From NCBI GenBank assembly GCA_030668485.1, contig DAOUTW010000044.1, positions 1 to 39,534 on the forward strand: a stretch of DNA of 39,534 nt. The letters run 5' to 3'. The notes under the pieces are model-generated. The model saw only the letters and a list, made by a program, of their open reading frames with translations. It was not told the DNA's origin and did no database searches. The stretch comes from Candidatus Zixiibacteriota bacterium (lineage in GTDB: Bacteria; Zixibacteria; MSB-5A5; GN15; JAAZOE01). Positions 16,450 to 25,228 of the stretch are shown here, in pieces; position 1 is the stretch's first letter, and every line of letters begins with the position of its first letter. The position numbers and the translations under genes were made by a program.

Positions 16450-16809
16450 TTAATAATCGACGGAATCGACGTCGGTGTCGGGCTTGGCGGCATCGGCCTG
16501 AGCGGTACTTATTTCTTTGGGATTTCTATGTTTCAGTTTCCCTTTATATTTTTTAAGCTGCGCGCGCGCTTTGTCGAAAGCGGATTCTATCGATACATAC
16601 ATATCATCGGTCTCTCCGGTCGATCTCAACGTCTGTCCAAACACCATGACCTGCAATTCGGCCATCTTCCGATGTTTTTCAACATCGAGAATCAGGTGAC
16701 ACGAAATTATATTATCAAAGTATTTGAGCAACGCATCGAAATTTTCTTCGGCCAGAGCCTTTATTTCAGGGGTTAATTCGAAGTGCCGGGCGGTAACCTT
16801 TGTGTTCAT
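16450..16809 (-). CDS. hpf: Short ribosome hibernation promoting factor
   Basis: A 119-residue protein of the HPF/RaiA family. It starts with the typical TARHFELTPEIKALAEE and has DVEKHRKMAELQV and DDMYVSIESAFDKARAQLKKYKGK, matching the beta-alpha-beta fold that binds the 30S decoding region of idle ribosomes. It lacks the C-terminal dimerisation domain of long HPF, so it is the short type; the tail after residue 100 is acidic and low in complexity. GGAGG lies five bases before the ATG. The gene order with rpoN upstream and hprK downstream is the widespread rpoN-hpf arrangement. Confidence 0.95.
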   Translation of the reverse strand: MNTKVTARHFELTPEIKALAEENFDALLKYFDNIISCHLILDVEKHRKMAELQVMVFGQTLRSTGETDDMYVSIESAFDKARAQLKKYKGKLKHRNPKEISTAQADAAKPDTDVDSVDY

Positions 16810-17028
16810 AGAGACCTCCTGTTTCCTGTTTACCGCAACACCTCGAATGTTCAGGCATTACGGCCGAAAAATAGCTGCGTAGCCTCGACATTTCTCGCAT
16901 GGACTCTCCCCGGACCGCATAAACATTATATGCATCATCGCCGCCGGAGATTGCCCCTTCATCCAAAAGGAGACACGTCTACCCGAGAACATACCAACCG
17001 GACAAAGACATCTGTCCATACATATTTT
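16810..17028 (-). other. Long untranslated leader of hpf-hprK
   Basis: About 220 bases lie between the predicted start point and the hpf start codon. The stretch contains a small hairpin, GCATA-loop-TATGC, near the middle and several GC-rich segments. I match it to no known riboswitch. Short reading frames cross it on both strands, but none has a ribosome site and a recognisable product. Confidence 0.4.
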
Positions 17029-17035
17029 ACGAATT

Positions 17036-17064
17036 ATTATACCCAGTGGTGACTTTTTAATCAA
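17036..17064 (-). promoter_or_regulatory. Promoter of hpf-hprK
   Basis: On the minus strand TTGATT (17059-17064) is followed by a 17-base spacer and a perfect TATAAT (17036-17041). It sits between rpoN and hpf, so the hibernation factor and HprK can be expressed apart from rpoN. Confidence 0.75.
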
Positions 17065-17099
17065 ATAAATTTTGCCCGAATTGCGCAAAGAGCGCTCCG

Positions 17100-18503
17100 T
17101 TATGTTGCCCGACGTCGGAATCGGGCCGGTAATATTTTCAACTCCTCACGATATTTGGTTACTGTCCGGCGGGCCAGCTTGATACCTTCTTCCTGCAACT
17201 GACGATAAATCTCCTGATCGGACAGCGGTTTTTCCGTGCTTTCCCCTTTAATAATTACCTCTATTCTGGTTTTGACATGTCGTTTCGACAATTCGCCGCC
17301 ATCACTTCGGGAAATACCGGTATTGAAGAAATATTTTATTTCGAAAACGCCGTAAGGCGTCTGCACGTATTTACCGTTGGAAACACGCGAAATAGTGGCT
17401 ACATTCATATCAACCAGGCGGGCTATATCTTCCATTATCAATGGCTTTAGGAATTCGACTCCCTTTTCGAAAAACTCCCTCTGCTCCTGGATAATCATAC
17501 CCATCACCCGGATCATGGTGTTGCGGCGCTGGTTGATGGAATTGAGCAGCCAGCGTGCCTGTTCTAATTTTTGACTAATATACTTTTTGGTATCTTTTGA
17601 TGAGGTGCTGCCGCGCTTAACAAGCGAACGATACGAAGGATTGATCCGCAATTGAGGTACATTGCGGTCATTATGAATCACGACAAATTCGCCCCCGATA
17701 CTCTCAACGATCAAATCCGGCATTATTGACGCTGCCGCGCTTTCAAATCGGCCATGGGCCGGCGTCGGATTGAGAGATTTGACCAGGTCCAGCGCCGCCT
17801 GGGCCTTATCAAAGGGAACCCCCATCAATTTGGCGACCTGCAATATGGATTTTTTTTCGAGGTCATAAAGGTGTTCATCGATGATACGGTAGGACAGCGA
17901 GCTCTCCAGTTTTCTGTCACGTAATTGTATCATCAGCGATTCCCTGGTATCGCGAGCGCCGACTCCGACCGGATCGAATTTCTTAATCATTTCGAGGATA
18001 CTGACGATATCTTCAACCTGTACCTTCAGCTCTTCAACCATTTCCTCGGGCGACACGACCAGATAACCGCGCGAATCGATATTGCCGAGAATATAATCGC
18101 CGATTATATGCTCTTCAGCCGACAGACGCAAGAAGGACAGTTGTTCGTAAAGATGCTGATACAGAGATTTCTCGGTTTTGGTGGTCGCCAGGTAAGTATC
18201 TTCCTTGGACTCCTTAATTTCACGCACTTTATACCCGAAATCGTCATCGCCGAGATAATCGTCCCAATCTATCTTTTCCAGATCGGAATCGCCTTCGTCT
18301 TTTTCGTCTTCGGCAGCAGCGTCGAATTCATCTTCATTATCATCGGTTTCCAGAGCCTCGACTTCTTCCAGCAGTGGATTAGTAGCCAGTTCATGGCGCA
18401 ACGTCTGCTCCAACTTCAATATCGGCATTTGAAGCATCTTCAACGACTGAATCAACTGCGGTGCCAGAGTTTGCTTAAGTCTTAATTGTAATCCTAATTT
18501 CAT
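17100..18503 (-). CDS. rpoN: RNA polymerase sigma-54 factor
   Basis: A 467-residue sigma-54. Region I is the glutamine/leucine-rich N-terminus with LRLKQTLAPQLIQSLKMLQM, the part that contacts enhancer-binding activators. Region II is a strongly acidic stretch (about 50-85). The core-binding and DNA-binding domains follow, with the helix-turn-helix VDMNVATISRVSNGKYVQTPYG and the RpoN box ARRTVTKYRE at about 444-453. Length and domain order are normal. It lies 116 bases downstream of lptB. No sigma-54 activator with an AAA+ domain is encoded in the window. Confidence 0.98.
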   Translation of the reverse strand: MKLGLQLRLKQTLAPQLIQSLKMLQMPILKLEQTLRHELATNPLLEEVEALETDDNEDEFDAAAEDEKDEGDSDLEKIDWDDYLGDDDFGYKVREIKESKEDTYLATTKTEKSLYQHLYEQLSFLRLSAEEHIIGDYILGNIDSRGYLVVSPEEMVEELKVQVEDIVSILEMIKKFDPVGVGARDTRESLMIQLRDRKLESSLSYRIIDEHLYDLEKKSILQVAKLMGVPFDKAQAALDLVKSLNPTPAHGRFESAAASIMPDLIVESIGGEFVVIHNDRNVPQLRINPSYRSLVKRGSTSSKDTKKYISQKLEQARWLLNSINQRRNTMIRVMGMIIQEQREFFEKGVEFLKPLIMEDIARLVDMNVATISRVSNGKYVQTPYGVFEIKYFFNTGISRSDGGELSKRHVKTRIEVIIKGESTEKPLSDQEIYRQLQEEGIKLARRTVTKYREELKILPARFRRRAT

Positions 18504-18619
18504 ATCTCAACCTGTTGCAAATAAATAATTTACTAGTTCGTTGGCATCTTTCTATTTATAATATCGACCCCTTCATCCCAAAGTTCAAGCCGATTTATCA
18601 ATTATGCTCAATCTTTATT

Positions 18620-19345
18620 CTAATTGAGCCGGAACTTATCTCCCAAGTAGACTTTTCGAGCTTCCGGATCGGAGGCCAAAAATTCCGAATCGCCCGAGGT
18701 GAGAATTTTCCCCTCGCACATTATATATGCGCGATCACAAATCGACAGGGTTTCTCGAACATTGTGATCGGTAATCAAAATCCCCAAACCCTTTTCCGTC
18801 AATTTCCGAATTATTTTCTGGATGTCCTCGACAGCGATCGGGTCAATTCCCGCAAATGGTTCATCCAATAACATATACGATGGATTGGTGGCCAGCGCGC
18901 GAGTTATTTCCAGTCTGCGGCGCTCCCCGCCCGACAAGGTGTACGCTTTCGATTTCCCCAAACGGCCAATATCCAGCTCACTAAGCAATTCCTGCAGCCT
19001 TTCCTTCCGGCGGGAACGACTCATTCCCTGTAATTCTAATATGGTCTTAATGTTATCTTCAACTGTCAATTTCCGAAAAACCGAGCTTTCCTGGGATAAG
19101 TAACCTATACCCTTGCGCGCCCGACGATACATTGGCAACGATGTTAAACGCTCCTCCCCAAGAAAAACGTCACCCGAAAGAGGTTTTACAAATCCCATAA
19201 TCATATAGAAGGTAGTAGTTTTGCCGGCACCATTGGGACCCAGCAAACCGACCACTTCTCCCGGCTTGACATTGATCGAAACACCGGATACAACCTCACG
19301 GCGCCGGTAGATCTTAACCAGTTTTTCAGCTTTCAAAACAACCAT
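18620..19345 (-). CDS. lptB: Lipopolysaccharide export ATPase LptB
   Basis: A 241-residue ABC ATPase. Walker A is [10 protein letters not shown] (36-45), the Q loop is [17 protein letters not shown], typical of LptB, the signature is LSGGERRR, Walker B is [12 protein letters not shown] and the switch His is in [10 protein letters not shown]. LptB drives transport of LPS from the inner membrane through LptFG. Its presence implies an LPS-type outer membrane. The usual upstream partners lptC and lptA are missing: the gene is divergent from a TPR lipoprotein. It is followed by rpoN, hpf and hprK, a common gene order. No clear ribosome site precedes its ATG. Confidence 0.97.
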   Translation of the reverse strand: MVVLKAEKLVKIYRRREVVSGVSINVKPGEVVGLLGPNGAGKTTTFYMIMGFVKPLSGDVFLGEERLTSLPMYRRARKGIGYLSQESSVFRKLTVEDNIKTILELQGMSRSRRKERLQELLSELDIGRLGKSKAYTLSGGERRRLEITRALATNPSYMLLDEPFAGIDPIAVEDIQKIIRKLTEKGLGILITDHNVRETLSICDRAYIMCEGKILTSGDSEFLASDPEARKVYLGDKFRLN

Positions 19346-19504
19346 AATTCAAAATATGTGCCAGGATGGCCATTTACAACAATAATTTTTTTATTCCCGC
19401 ATATTATTTGCAAATGTAAGAAATTTCTTATAAATTCCCGATACATTACTGTAGAAGTGTGTACAAACCATTATATATCGGATTCGGATGCTATGGAGAA
19501 CGGA

Positions 19505-21685
19505 ATGAAAAAATTTATAATGCCGATCGGCGTGATTTTGCTGTCTTCTTTCATCATTGGTAGTTGCAGCCAGTCAATCGAGGATAAGATCAGTAGTGCC
19601 GAAAAACAGCTCAAGGTCGGCGAATTTGCCAGGGCCCAAAAGAAAATCGATGAAATCGTTCTGGCCGATTCCACATCCCCCGAAGCCCTATACGGGCAGG
19701 CTCTCCTGCAGGAATATCAATCGTTCGAATGGGAAGCGATCTTCGTTCTGATCCAGGCGTCGAGTATGCGAGGCGGTTATCTGCCGGCGATGGATGCCTT
19801 TACCCGTTTAGCGATCGGCCTTGATTATTTCGGCAATGCCCGCAAGATGGCCAAGATGTATGTCAAGCTGCAGCCGGATAGTCCGATCGGCTATCAATAC
19901 CTGATCGATATCGATGTCCGGGATAACAGACTCGATAGCGCCCAGGTTTATTTCAATAAACTTGCCTCGTTGGATATCGACCCGATCGACCTGACTCTGA
20001 CCGAAGCTCAGATCGCATTCTATTCCGATGATGATGACGCCATCAATTCCGCTCTCGCCAAATTATCGCAAATTAAGCCCAAAACAGCCGATCAATTCAG
20101 CCGTCTGGCAAAATTGTACAATTTTGTTAATATGGGCGATTCTGCGATCCAATACAGCCGCCGGGCTGTTGAAAAAGACAAAAAAAGCCTCAATCTCAAA
20201 ATGCAATTGGCCCAGCATCTATTAGATGAAATGCGGTTGTCCGAGGCGTACGATGTTGTTTCCGGTATCGCCGCCGAACGCGAGGAATACGGCCCGGCAA
20301 AAATCATGATGGCGATAATAGCTTGGACGATGGGGAATGAAAATCAGGCCGAACAGCATATCTTCAGCTTTATGGTTACCAACCGTAATTCGCCGATCAC
20401 TTTTGAAAAGCATGGAGATTTTTACGGATCGCTCGGCAAAATCCGCATGGCCGCCATGGAATGGCAGGCCGCCTATATCATGGCAATTAACCTTAAATAT
20501 CCCGACGACTATTTGCGCCAGTTGTATCTCAAAATGATGAACGGCTTCATAGAAGATAGCGATATCGGTTCGGCCATCGACTATTTTGAGGAAGGGGTGG
20601 AATTATTGCCTGACAGCCTTGAGATGGCTTTCATCGAGGCCGGTTTGAAAAGCCGCTTCCCGGAGACAGCCGATTCGGCACGGATGATGGTCGATGATCA
20701 AATAGACAAACACCAGGACGATCGAAAATGGCTGGAGCTGGCTGCTAACTACTTCCATCAGCGCAACCAGTTTGATCGGTCGGCGATCGTTTACCGACGT
20801 CTACTGGAACTACCGTATCCGAAACTGAAATATTATCTCACCCTGTTGGAATTTTGCAAAGACGATAATAACGCCGAGGGCGCCGATGCCGTCGTTGCCG
20901 ACCTGCCGTTCAGACTAAGAAACAGCCTTCGTCTTCAGAAAGCGATGGTCGACGTTTATCTCGAAGTGAATCAGATCGAGAAAGCGACTTCTTACGCCGA
21001 ATTACTATACCGCCACACAACCGAGTTTATGCCGTATATTATAACCCTGGCCGACCTTTATTCTCGCAGTGGACGGAAAGATGAGGCTCGGGGACTTTTC
21101 ACAAAATATCTGAATGACTTCCCCGGTAACGCCGAAAGTCATTATCAGATAGCCCGGTTCGATTATGATAACGGTGATGGGGATGCGGTTCTGGAACAAA
21201 TAGAGAAATCGCTGGCCATCGATACCGGTTTCGCATACTCCTATGAATTGAAGGGTGAATATTTTCAGTCCAAAGGCAATATCGATTCGGCCAACGCCTG
21301 TTATGAAAAAACAATCGCCCTGCATTGGCCGACTCCGATCGCTTATCATAACCTGGCCGAATATTACTTGAACAAATTTGACAGTCTCGACCGTGCCGCC
21401 GGACTGGCCATGGCGGCGGTTCGTTATTTCGATAAGGACCGGCGAGGATATTTGCTTCTGGGACGGATATATTATGATCAGGGCAAATTCAAAATGGCAC
21501 GCCTGCAGTTTTTCAAGGGGACCAAAATATTCTCCGACGATGCCGAGTACCATTTCCTGCTGGGAAAAACCTACGCAAAAATGGAGCAGAAACCCGAGGC
21601 AAGGAAATCATTGAAGAAAGCTCTGGATCTAAAACTCGCCTCGCCGCAAAAAGAGGAAGCGCAAGCGCTGCTATCCAATCTTTAG
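19505..21685 (+). CDS. TPR-repeat lipoprotein
   Basis: A protein of 726 residues when started at the ATG at 19505, which has GGAG six bases upstream; longer versions begin with sequence that is not signal-like. The N-terminus is a lipoprotein signal, MKKFIMPIGVILLSSFIIGSC, with the lipidated Cys at 21. The rest is almost entirely helical TPR repeats with the usual spacing of small and aromatic residues, for example PEALYGQALL, SHYQIARFDYDNGD and AYSYELKGEYFQSKGNIDSANACYEKTI; I estimate well over ten repeats. Such proteins act as scaffolds in envelope complexes. It is divergent from lptB, and an intrinsic terminator follows, so it is monocistronic. Confidence 0.85.
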   Translation: MKKFIMPIGVILLSSFIIGSCSQSIEDKISSAEKQLKVGEFARAQKKIDEIVLADSTSPEALYGQALLQEYQSFEWEAIFVLIQASSMRGGYLPAMDAFTRLAIGLDYFGNARKMAKMYVKLQPDSPIGYQYLIDIDVRDNRLDSAQVYFNKLASLDIDPIDLTLTEAQIAFYSDDDDAINSALAKLSQIKPKTADQFSRLAKLYNFVNMGDSAIQYSRRAVEKDKKSLNLKMQLAQHLLDEMRLSEAYDVVSGIAAEREEYGPAKIMMAIIAWTMGNENQAEQHIFSFMVTNRNSPITFEKHGDFYGSLGKIRMAAMEWQAAYIMAINLKYPDDYLRQLYLKMMNGFIEDSDIGSAIDYFEEGVELLPDSLEMAFIEAGLKSRFPETADSARMMVDDQIDKHQDDRKWLELAANYFHQRNQFDRSAIVYRRLLELPYPKLKYYLTLLEFCKDDNNAEGADAVVADLPFRLRNSLRLQKAMVDVYLEVNQIEKATSYAELLYRHTTEFMPYIITLADLYSRSGRKDEARGLFTKYLNDFPGNAESHYQIARFDYDNGDGDAVLEQIEKSLAIDTGFAYSYELKGEYFQSKGNIDSANACYEKTIALHWPTPIAYHNLAEYYLNKFDSLDRAAGLAMAAVRYFDKDRRGYLLLGRIYYDQGKFKMARLQFFKGTKIFSDDAEYHFLLGKTYAKMEQKPEARKSLKKALDLKLASPQKEEAQALLSNL

Positions 21686-21730
21686 GCGAGAAAACACAGA
21701 ACATGAAGCGCGTATTGAATGAGTAATAAA

Positions 21731-21760
21731 AGGCCGGGGTATCATCCCCGGTCTATTTTC
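21731..21760 (+). terminator. Intrinsic terminator of the TPR gene
   Basis: GGCCGGGG (21732-21739) pairs with CCCCGGTC (21746-21753) over a six-base loop, followed by TATTTTC. It lies 46 bases after the TPR stop codon. Confidence 0.85.
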
Positions 21761-21947
21761 TGTATTCATATCTGGTCAAACACGCAAAAAAAAGAATCAA
21801 AACCTACCTGTGACGCCAGTCATCAGGGGCGAAAATCTGTTGACGCACGGGATAATTTGATTATATTTAACATAAGTAGAGCAATAAATACATCTTGCAT
21901 CATCATTGGGACTGCATTACAACCGCCAATTAAGCAGGGAGGGTGTC

Positions 21948-24059
21948 ATGACACGTCATCTTGTAGTTTTAATCGGCCTCTGCGTTTTTTTCTTATTTGC
22001 TGCATCTATCGCCCTCGCGGGGGAAAATTCCATCGTCGCATATGAAGGCAGTACCTTATGGGGGTATGCCTACGATGTCGGCGTCTCGGGTGATTATGCC
22101 TTTTACCCCAAGAAATATGGACTTGAAGTCGCCAATATCAGCGATCCGCTCAACCCCACTATCGCCGCCAGATTTCGCATCAACGGAGGATGTCATTCGA
22201 TATTTATATCCGGCAATCTCGCCTATATGACTCTTGAAGATGATGGTTTTTCCATTGTTGATATTTCCGACCCTCTGTCGCCGTTTCTGATTAACACCTT
22301 CTATATTGAAGGAAGTCAGCGAAATATAACGGTGAATGGCAATATTGCCTTCATCAGCCAGAGAGAAGTCGGCGTCCATCTGGTCAATATTGCCGATCCA
22401 TATGCGCCGTATTTACTTTCAACATTTGAGACGGAAAGCGATCCCAGGCGCGTGGCGGTATCCGGCAATCTGGCATATATAACTCAAATAAATTACGGTC
22501 TGCAGATTATCGATTTCTCAAACGCCACCTCACCGGAACTGATTGGAGTGTTCGAGGGTGTCGGCAGTTATAACGGCACCGATTATCGGGATATCATTTT
22601 ATATGGCAGTTATGCCTTTATTGCCGATTACGCCTACAACGTAACTCACGATTCCGGCGGCTTCCAGGTTCTTAATATCAGCGATCCGACCGACCCGGAA
22701 CTGGTCTATCTCTACGATCTGCACCTGGTATTAAACCTCACCCTGGACGGAACGACATTATATATCTCGACCCAAACGACAGGCGTTCACTCTTTTGATG
22801 TATCGTCACCGGCCAGTCCGTTATATCTCGATAACAATATCGAGTACAGCTATCTTAGTGAAATGGCGATCTATAATGATTACCTGGTAACTACCGGCCG
22901 CAATTGTGAGATATATGATATCTCCGACCCTTCGGCGATCTCGTTGGCTTCATACAATAGGGTTATGTCCAGTGTCTATAGTGTCATCACCTCCGGCAAC
23001 TATGCCTATATCGGCCATTCCTATTCCGGCATGACAATCGTCGATATTTCCGATCCGTCTTCTCCCGAACCGGTTGCCAACCATGCCACGGCCGGGGGTG
23101 CACATGTGATCAAGGTCATAGACGATTTGGCTTATGTGACATCGACCGCCGGGATGGAAATATTCGACGTTTCAGACCCTCTTGACCCAACTTTGCTGGG
23201 TTACTTCCAGGATTCGGACTCCTGTGGTTGTGAGGAATTTACTATCGTCGGTGACCTGGCCTATATTACAGGATCTCCCCACGAGATGTATATCGTTGAT
23301 ATATCGGACCCATACAATCCATTACATATCTGTACCTATTCTCCTCCCCCTTCAACTAACACCAGACATCTTGAGAATATCGCCATCACAGGAACTACCG
23401 CCTATCTCTGCGACTGGGGTTCCGATATCGTGTATATTGTCGATGTATCCGATCCCTCAGCGCCGGTTGAGGTTGGCCGTTATGAAGGATTGCCTAATCC
23501 GGCTAAGACGAATTTTATCGGAGATTATGCGTATCTCTGTAGCTACAGTTCGGGAACCGATATTCTCGATGTTACCGATCCGGTTAACCCTGTCAAGGTC
23601 GGCCATTTTGATGGTGGATCACAACATGAACCAGGCTTGATTGGCGACTTCATATTCTTCGAGGACGCGGCGATCTTAGAAGAGATGCTTGGGTACGATA
23701 TCTTTATCTACAATATCGCCGATTTGGCCAACCCGGAATTTATCGGCAAATTCAAAACCCCGGGCATGAGCCAAGGTATCATGCCTTCAGGCGATTTCCT
23801 ATATGTCGCCGATAACGATGCTCTCCTGGTGATGTCATTGAACCTGCCAATCTATAAATCAGGAGATGCCAATGGCGACGGTACGGTTGATGTCGGCGAT
23901 GCCGTACATCTTATAAATCACATTTTCCGCGCCGGACCCGCGCCCGAACCGCTGGAAGCCGGCGACGCCAACTGCGACGGTGAAGTAAATGTCGGCGATG
24001 CTGTGAATTTAATCAATTATGTTTTCAGCGGCGGTGATGCACCCTGCTACGGCAAATAG
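21948..24059 (+). CDS. Secreted LVIVD-repeat beta-propeller protein with C-terminal dockerin
   Basis: A 703-residue protein starting at the ATG at 21948 after AGGGAGG. The signal peptide runs to about residue 25 (ending IALA). I count 13 LVIVD-type repeats, each with a form of hydrophobic-V-D-I-S-D-P, such as IVDISDPLSPFL and ILDVTDPVNPVK; this suggests 13-14 propeller blades, possibly two seven-bladed propellers. The C-terminal 65 residues are a type I dockerin with two calcium loops, DANGDGTVDVGD and DANCDGEVNVGD, each followed by a helix with LIN. Dockerins bind cohesins; none is encoded in the window. Dockerin tails of this form are frequent in Zixibacteria-like genomes. It probably acts at the cell surface; binding target unknown. 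Confidence 0.9.
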   Translation: MTRHLVVLIGLCVFFLFAASIALAGENSIVAYEGSTLWGYAYDVGVSGDYAFYPKKYGLEVANISDPLNPTIAARFRINGGCHSIFISGNLAYMTLEDDGFSIVDISDPLSPFLINTFYIEGSQRNITVNGNIAFISQREVGVHLVNIADPYAPYLLSTFETESDPRRVAVSGNLAYITQINYGLQIIDFSNATSPELIGVFEGVGSYNGTDYRDIILYGSYAFIADYAYNVTHDSGGFQVLNISDPTDPELVYLYDLHLVLNLTLDGTTLYISTQTTGVHSFDVSSPASPLYLDNNIEYSYLSEMAIYNDYLVTTGRNCEIYDISDPSAISLASYNRVMSSVYSVITSGNYAYIGHSYSGMTIVDISDPSSPEPVANHATAGGAHVIKVIDDLAYVTSTAGMEIFDVSDPLDPTLLGYFQDSDSCGCEEFTIVGDLAYITGSPHEMYIVDISDPYNPLHICTYSPPPSTNTRHLENIAITGTTAYLCDWGSDIVYIVDVSDPSAPVEVGRYEGLPNPAKTNFIGDYAYLCSYSSGTDILDVTDPVNPVKVGHFDGGSQHEPGLIGDFIFFEDAAILEEMLGYDIFIYNIADLANPEFIGKFKTPGMSQGIMPSGDFLYVADNDALLVMSLNLPIYKSGDANGDGTVDVGDAVHLINHIFRAGPAPEPLEAGDANCDGEVNVGDAVNLINYVFSGGDAPCYGK

Positions 24060-24105
24060 AAAAGTGACATGATCCGCTTGACAAATCGTTAATAGTCACC
24101 AATCA

Positions 24106-24141
24106 TCCACACGTCTACAAAACGGGCGTGTGGATTTTTTT
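24106..24141 (+). terminator. Intrinsic terminator of the LVIVD/dockerin gene
   Basis: ATCCACACG (24106-24114) pairs perfectly with CGTGTGGAT (24127-24135) around a 12-base loop, followed by a T run. It lies 46 bases after the stop codon. Confidence 0.9.
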
Positions 24142-24170
24142 ATCATCTAATTTTGGGCTGAATGACCCAT

Positions 24171-24205
24171 GCGACAGCCCAAAAGCGGCTTTTGCCACTG
24201 CGACA
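24171..24205 (+). repeat. Diverged relative of the 7652/7743 hairpin unit
   Basis: Begins gcgacagcccaaaag and forms GCGGC-TTTT-GCCAC, mirroring gcgacagccaaaaag with GTAGC-CCCT-GCTAC at 7659 and 7751. The hairpin position and flanks are kept while stem and loop sequences differ. No TATAAT follows, so the promoter part is not shared. Confidence 0.45.
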
Positions 24206-24226
24206 GTCAAACCCGGGTAAGCCGGA

Positions 24227-25228
24227 TCACACCAATTTTTGATAAGGCACGGCGTTGGCGTTAAAGGGGGAGGTTTCGCCGCGAGAAAGATGAATATGCC
24301 CGGCGCCGGCAATCATGGCGGCATTATCGGTGCATAAATGAAGCGGAGGATAGACAACCCGAATGCCCAGCTTGTCACAAACTTCATCCATCCTGTTCCG
24401 CAAACGGGAATTGGCCGCCACTCCTCCCGATATCGCCAGCAATTCCCGGCCGGTTTTCTTCAGAGCCAAAATTGACTTGTCGCATAACACATCGACCGCC
24501 GCCTCTTGAAACGAAGCGGCAATATCGGCTTTTTTCGAGGCCAGATCTTCATCGGACAATTTTTTGACATGCAATGCCACGGCGGTCTTTAGTCCGGAAT
24601 ATGAAAAATCAAGACGGCCTTTGCCTGATAAGGCTCGCGGAAAACGAAAGTATTCCGGATCACCGGTTTGTGCCAGCTTGTCCAGCGCTACGCCACCCGG
24701 ATAGCCCAGACCGAGGATCTTGGCAACCTTGTCGAAAGCTTCGCCGGCGGCATCATCGAGGGTTTTTCCCAGAACCGTATAATTACCGATACCTTTGACA
24801 TCGATCAACATCGTATGCCCACCGGAAACCAGCAGGGTCAGAAAATTGTCGTCCAGATCGGGATGGGCCAGCAGGTTGGCGACAATATGTCCCTCAAGAT
24901 GATTGACGGCATAAAACGGTTTATTGCGTCCCCATGCGAGTGACTTGGCCATCGATAATCCGACTAGCAAGGCTCCTACCAGCCCCGGGCCGAATGTCGC
25001 GGCATAACCGTCGATATCGTCCAGCGTCATCCCCACTTCATCCAGGGCTTCATTCATAATCGGGACAATCCGCTTGATATGTTCCCGGCTAGCCAGTTCC
25101 GGTACGACGCCTCCGAATTTTTTATGAACACTTTGGGAATAAATGATATTCGACAACACCTGATGGCCATCGCCAACGACGGCCACGGAAGTTTCGTCGC
25201 AGGAGGTTTCGATACCGAGGACATTCAT
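24227..25228 (-). CDS. tsaD: tRNA N6-threonylcarbamoyladenosine transferase TsaD
   Basis: A 333-residue protein that makes the universal t6A37 modification of ANN-decoding tRNAs with TsaB, TsaC and TsaE, none of which is here. The start is GIETSCDETSVAVV, the metal-binding HLEGH motif is present (preceded by FYAVN), and LVSGGHTML, AAGEAFDKVAK and ISGGVAANSRLR are family hallmarks. I chose the ATG at 25228: it overlaps the upstream stop as ATGA, which indicates coupling, and removes a non-conserved 17-residue N-terminal extension. It is the last gene of a three-gene minus-strand run after the FG-GAP and YbbR genes, an uncommon context. Confidence 0.97.
   Translation of the reverse strand: MNVLGIETSCDETSVAVVGDGHQVLSNIIYSQSVHKKFGGVVPELASREHIKRIVPIMNEALDEVGMTLDDIDGYAATFGPGLVGALLVGLSMAKSLAWGRNKPFYAVNHLEGHIVANLLAHPDLDDNFLTLLVSGGHTMLIDVKGIGNYTVLGKTLDDAAGEAFDKVAKILGLGYPGGVALDKLAQTGDPEYFRFPRALSGKGRLDFSYSGLKTAVALHVKKLSDEDLASKKADIAASFQEAAVDVLCDKSILALKKTGRELLAISGGVAANSRLRNRMDEVCDKLGIRVVYPPLHLCTDNAAMIAGAGHIHLSRGETSPFNANAVPYQKLV

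Noticed and set aside
16858-17088. A 76-codon minus-strand frame in the hpf leader
   Set aside because: It starts upstream of the promoter's start point, lacks a ribosome site and shows no recognisable protein features.
19358-19504. Longer N-terminus for the TPR lipoprotein
   Set aside because: Starting at 19505 gives a clean lipoprotein signal and a GGAG site; the extension would bury the signal peptide.
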